Shown piece after piece: positions 62,710 through 64,000 of a DNA stretch of 64,000 nt. This stretch comes from Rhynchopus euleeides. Lineage: Eukaryota; Euglenozoa; Diplonemea; Diplonemida; Diplonemidae. The first letter of the stretch is position 1; the number at the start of each line of letters is the position of its first letter. The stretch is from positions 124,001 to 188,000 of the forward strand of contig OY723267.1 of the NCBI GenBank assembly GCA_963210315.1, written 5' to 3'. Position numbers and translations under genes: made by a program. The notes under the pieces are model-generated. The model had not been told where the DNA came from. It ran no database searches and saw nothing but the letters and a program-made list of their open reading frames with translations.

Positions 62710-64000
62710 TCACTCTGTCCTCAGGAGAAGTGTATCGAGAAATACAGCATGGGACTTGATTTCTTCCTGCATGCCCCGGCACTGAACAGCGAGGGCGCTC
62801 AGGTCTTCGTCATGCTTGGTCCCAAGTTTGTGGTGTTCCGTGTGTGCCCGGCTGCACCCACGCACTTGATCCTCGAGCAGTTTGCGAAGATCTGAAAGCT
62901 GTTTATCAAAAGACTTGGCACTGCCGAGTGCATTTCCTCGAAGCTCATCGATCTGAGGTTGGAAATCAGCAGTGTGAACTGCATCGGTGGCCACAACAAG
63001 ACGTTCCACGACCAGCCGAAGCTGGAGCGTCTCCTGCTGGCGAACTTCCTCCTCCTTCTCGATCCTGCCGAGGTGCTTCGCAAGCTCCTCCTCGATGGCA
63101 TCCAACTGCTCCACACACTTTTCGTCCAAGTCCTTCACTGCTTCAATCGCCTCCACTCCACGTGACTCACCCGCCTTTGCAAGAAGATCTGCGTATTTCA
63201 CGTTGCGGCGCCGCGTCGCTGGCTGTGTGCTGATGGCGCTGATGACGGTGGGCTTGTGATGACCCAATTCCAAGCGGGTCACACAATCGAATAGTTCATC
63301 CAAGTCGGCACGTAGGTCATCCGTCACTGACTTTGTTGCGAGATCCGTTGGGTTTACCGCGTGGAGAGGACCACCTCCACCCGTCACCCTGGATTCTGTC
63401 AACAACCGGACGTCCGTCTTCAGCCGCTTCATCGCCTCTTTGTCAATCTTGGCACGGCGTGCTGCATCTTCTTGCAAACGCTTTGCGACTGCCTCCCACT
63501 GATCTCGCTCATTCTCGAGGGCCTTCTGTACCTGTGACACAAGCCTTTCTCTCTGAGAATTGGTATGATCCAAGACTTCGTGCATTTCACGCGACAGCAT
63601 GCCGATGGCATCTTCATTCTGTGCCTCGACCCGCTCTGCAACGACCCGAAGAGTCTGCACTTCGCTGCGCAACTCTTGATTCTCCGTACGCAGTGCGGCA
63701 ATGCTTGAGTCACAAACAGCCAGCTTGTCCTTCAAAGCGTCGACTTCCTGTGTGAGCAGGCGTGTTACATCCGCTTTAATCAATTGCCCCTGCACGAGTT
63801 CTTTGTTCGTCGCGTCCCTTGCAACACACGCAGAATCTGAGACTGCGGATTGCATGTCCTGCACCGTCCGATTTGTAAGTCCGAGACTCTCCTGCAGTTC
63901 GTACACACGCGCTGCGATCTGCTCAAGCTGCGGGCGGTATTCATCCGTGAGGGATCGCCGGGTGTCGGCAAGAGTTGAGTCTAACTCCCGCAACCCTTCC
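62710..64000 (-). CDS. Coiled-coil protein, 5' partial
   Basis: One long open exon that is still open at the right window edge, so the N-terminus lies outside. The visible 430 residues are dominated by heptad-like helices rich in E, L, Q, R and A (for example VDALKDKLAVCDSSIAALR, RLVSQVQKALENERDQW and LDEKCVEQLDAIEEELAKHL), broken by a short glycine-rich hinge SRVTGGGGPLHAVNP near the middle. There is no catalytic motif or membrane segment. This fits a structural cytoskeletal or flagellar/basal-body-type protein, but composition alone cannot assign it. The stop is at 62710, and the following gene starts 245 bp downstream on the same strand. Confidence 0.8.
   Translation of the reverse strand, partial: EGLRELDSTLADTRRSLTDEYRPQLEQIAARVYELQESLGLTNRTVQDMQSAVSDSACVARDATNKELVQGQLIKADVTRLLTQEVDALKDKLAVCDSSIAALRTENQELRSEVQTLRVVAERVEAQNEDAIGMLSREMHEVLDHTNSQRERLVSQVQKALENERDQWEAVAKRLQEDAARRAKIDKEAMKRLKTDVRLLTESRVTGGGGPLHAVNPTDLATKSVTDDLRADLDELFDCVTRLELGHHKPTVISAISTQPATRRRNVKYADLLAKAGESRGVEAIEAVKDLDEKCVEQLDAIEEELAKHLGRIEKEEEVRQQETLQLRLVVERLVVATDAVHTADFQPQIDELRGNALGSAKSFDKQLSDLRKLLEDQVRGCSRAHTEHHKLGTKHDEDLSALAVQCRGMQEEIKSHAVFLDTLLLRTE

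Overview
The window is nuclear DNA of a unicellular eukaryote. Roughly 78% of it (1-49885) is satellite DNA. The last 14 kb (50114-64000) is a compact cluster of six protein genes, all on the minus strand. The genes carry short spliceosomal introns: 16 are supported here, 40-97 nt long, 14 begin GTATG and all 16 end CAG. The closely spaced unidirectional genes, the very short introns and the mitochondrial-looking PPR and PUS7-type proteins fit a protist. A euglenozoan (for example a diplonemid) or an alveolate are candidates, but nothing in the window fixes the lineage.

Satellite block. (1) Positions 1-28717 hold about 51 head-to-tail copies of a 561-bp unit. About 46 are subfamily A, with local 2-unit and 4-unit higher-order patterns. 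The last five are a homogeneous, clearly different subfamily B. The array continues off the left edge. (2) At 28720-29087 lies a palindrome-rich element with near-perfect terminal inverted repeats of about 34 bp, placed at the edge of the 561-bp array. (3) At 29088-29490 are two decayed repeats about 182 bp apart that are recognisably related to the 561-bp unit. (4) At 29686-29870 is a long GC-rich foldback. (5) Positions 29983-35808 are about 728 copies of the 8-mer GGGTTTGC with only four substitutions, G-quadruplex-capable along the whole length. (6) Positions 35811-49884 are 440 copies of a 32-bp unit in perfect register, with block duplications. None of this looks protein-coding. The giant open frames over the 8-mer array follow from a stop-free repeat.

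Gene cluster, in transcription order from right to left: a partial coiled-coil protein (runs off the right edge); a 336-aa protein of unknown function with 5 exons; a TruD/PUS7-type pseudouridine synthase with a RanBP2-type zinc finger inside its catalytic region; a PTEN lipid-phosphatase homologue with an N-terminal Rad18/UBZ4-spaced zinc finger; an 865-aa protein with a CLU-like region and a coiled-coil tail; and a 1015-aa pentatricopeptide (PPR) protein with 7 exons. The gaps between them are about 170-370 bp. The PPR and PUS7-type proteins point to organellar RNA metabolism. The PTEN homologue acts on phosphoinositides. No functional operon is implied; the shared strand and close packing are the main link. 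The PPR gene ends about 230 bp from the 32-bp satellite, so the change from repeats to genes is abrupt.

Exon joins were chosen by reading-frame continuity, splice-site consensus and, for PTEN, homology. For each multi-exon gene the joined exon length is a multiple of three.
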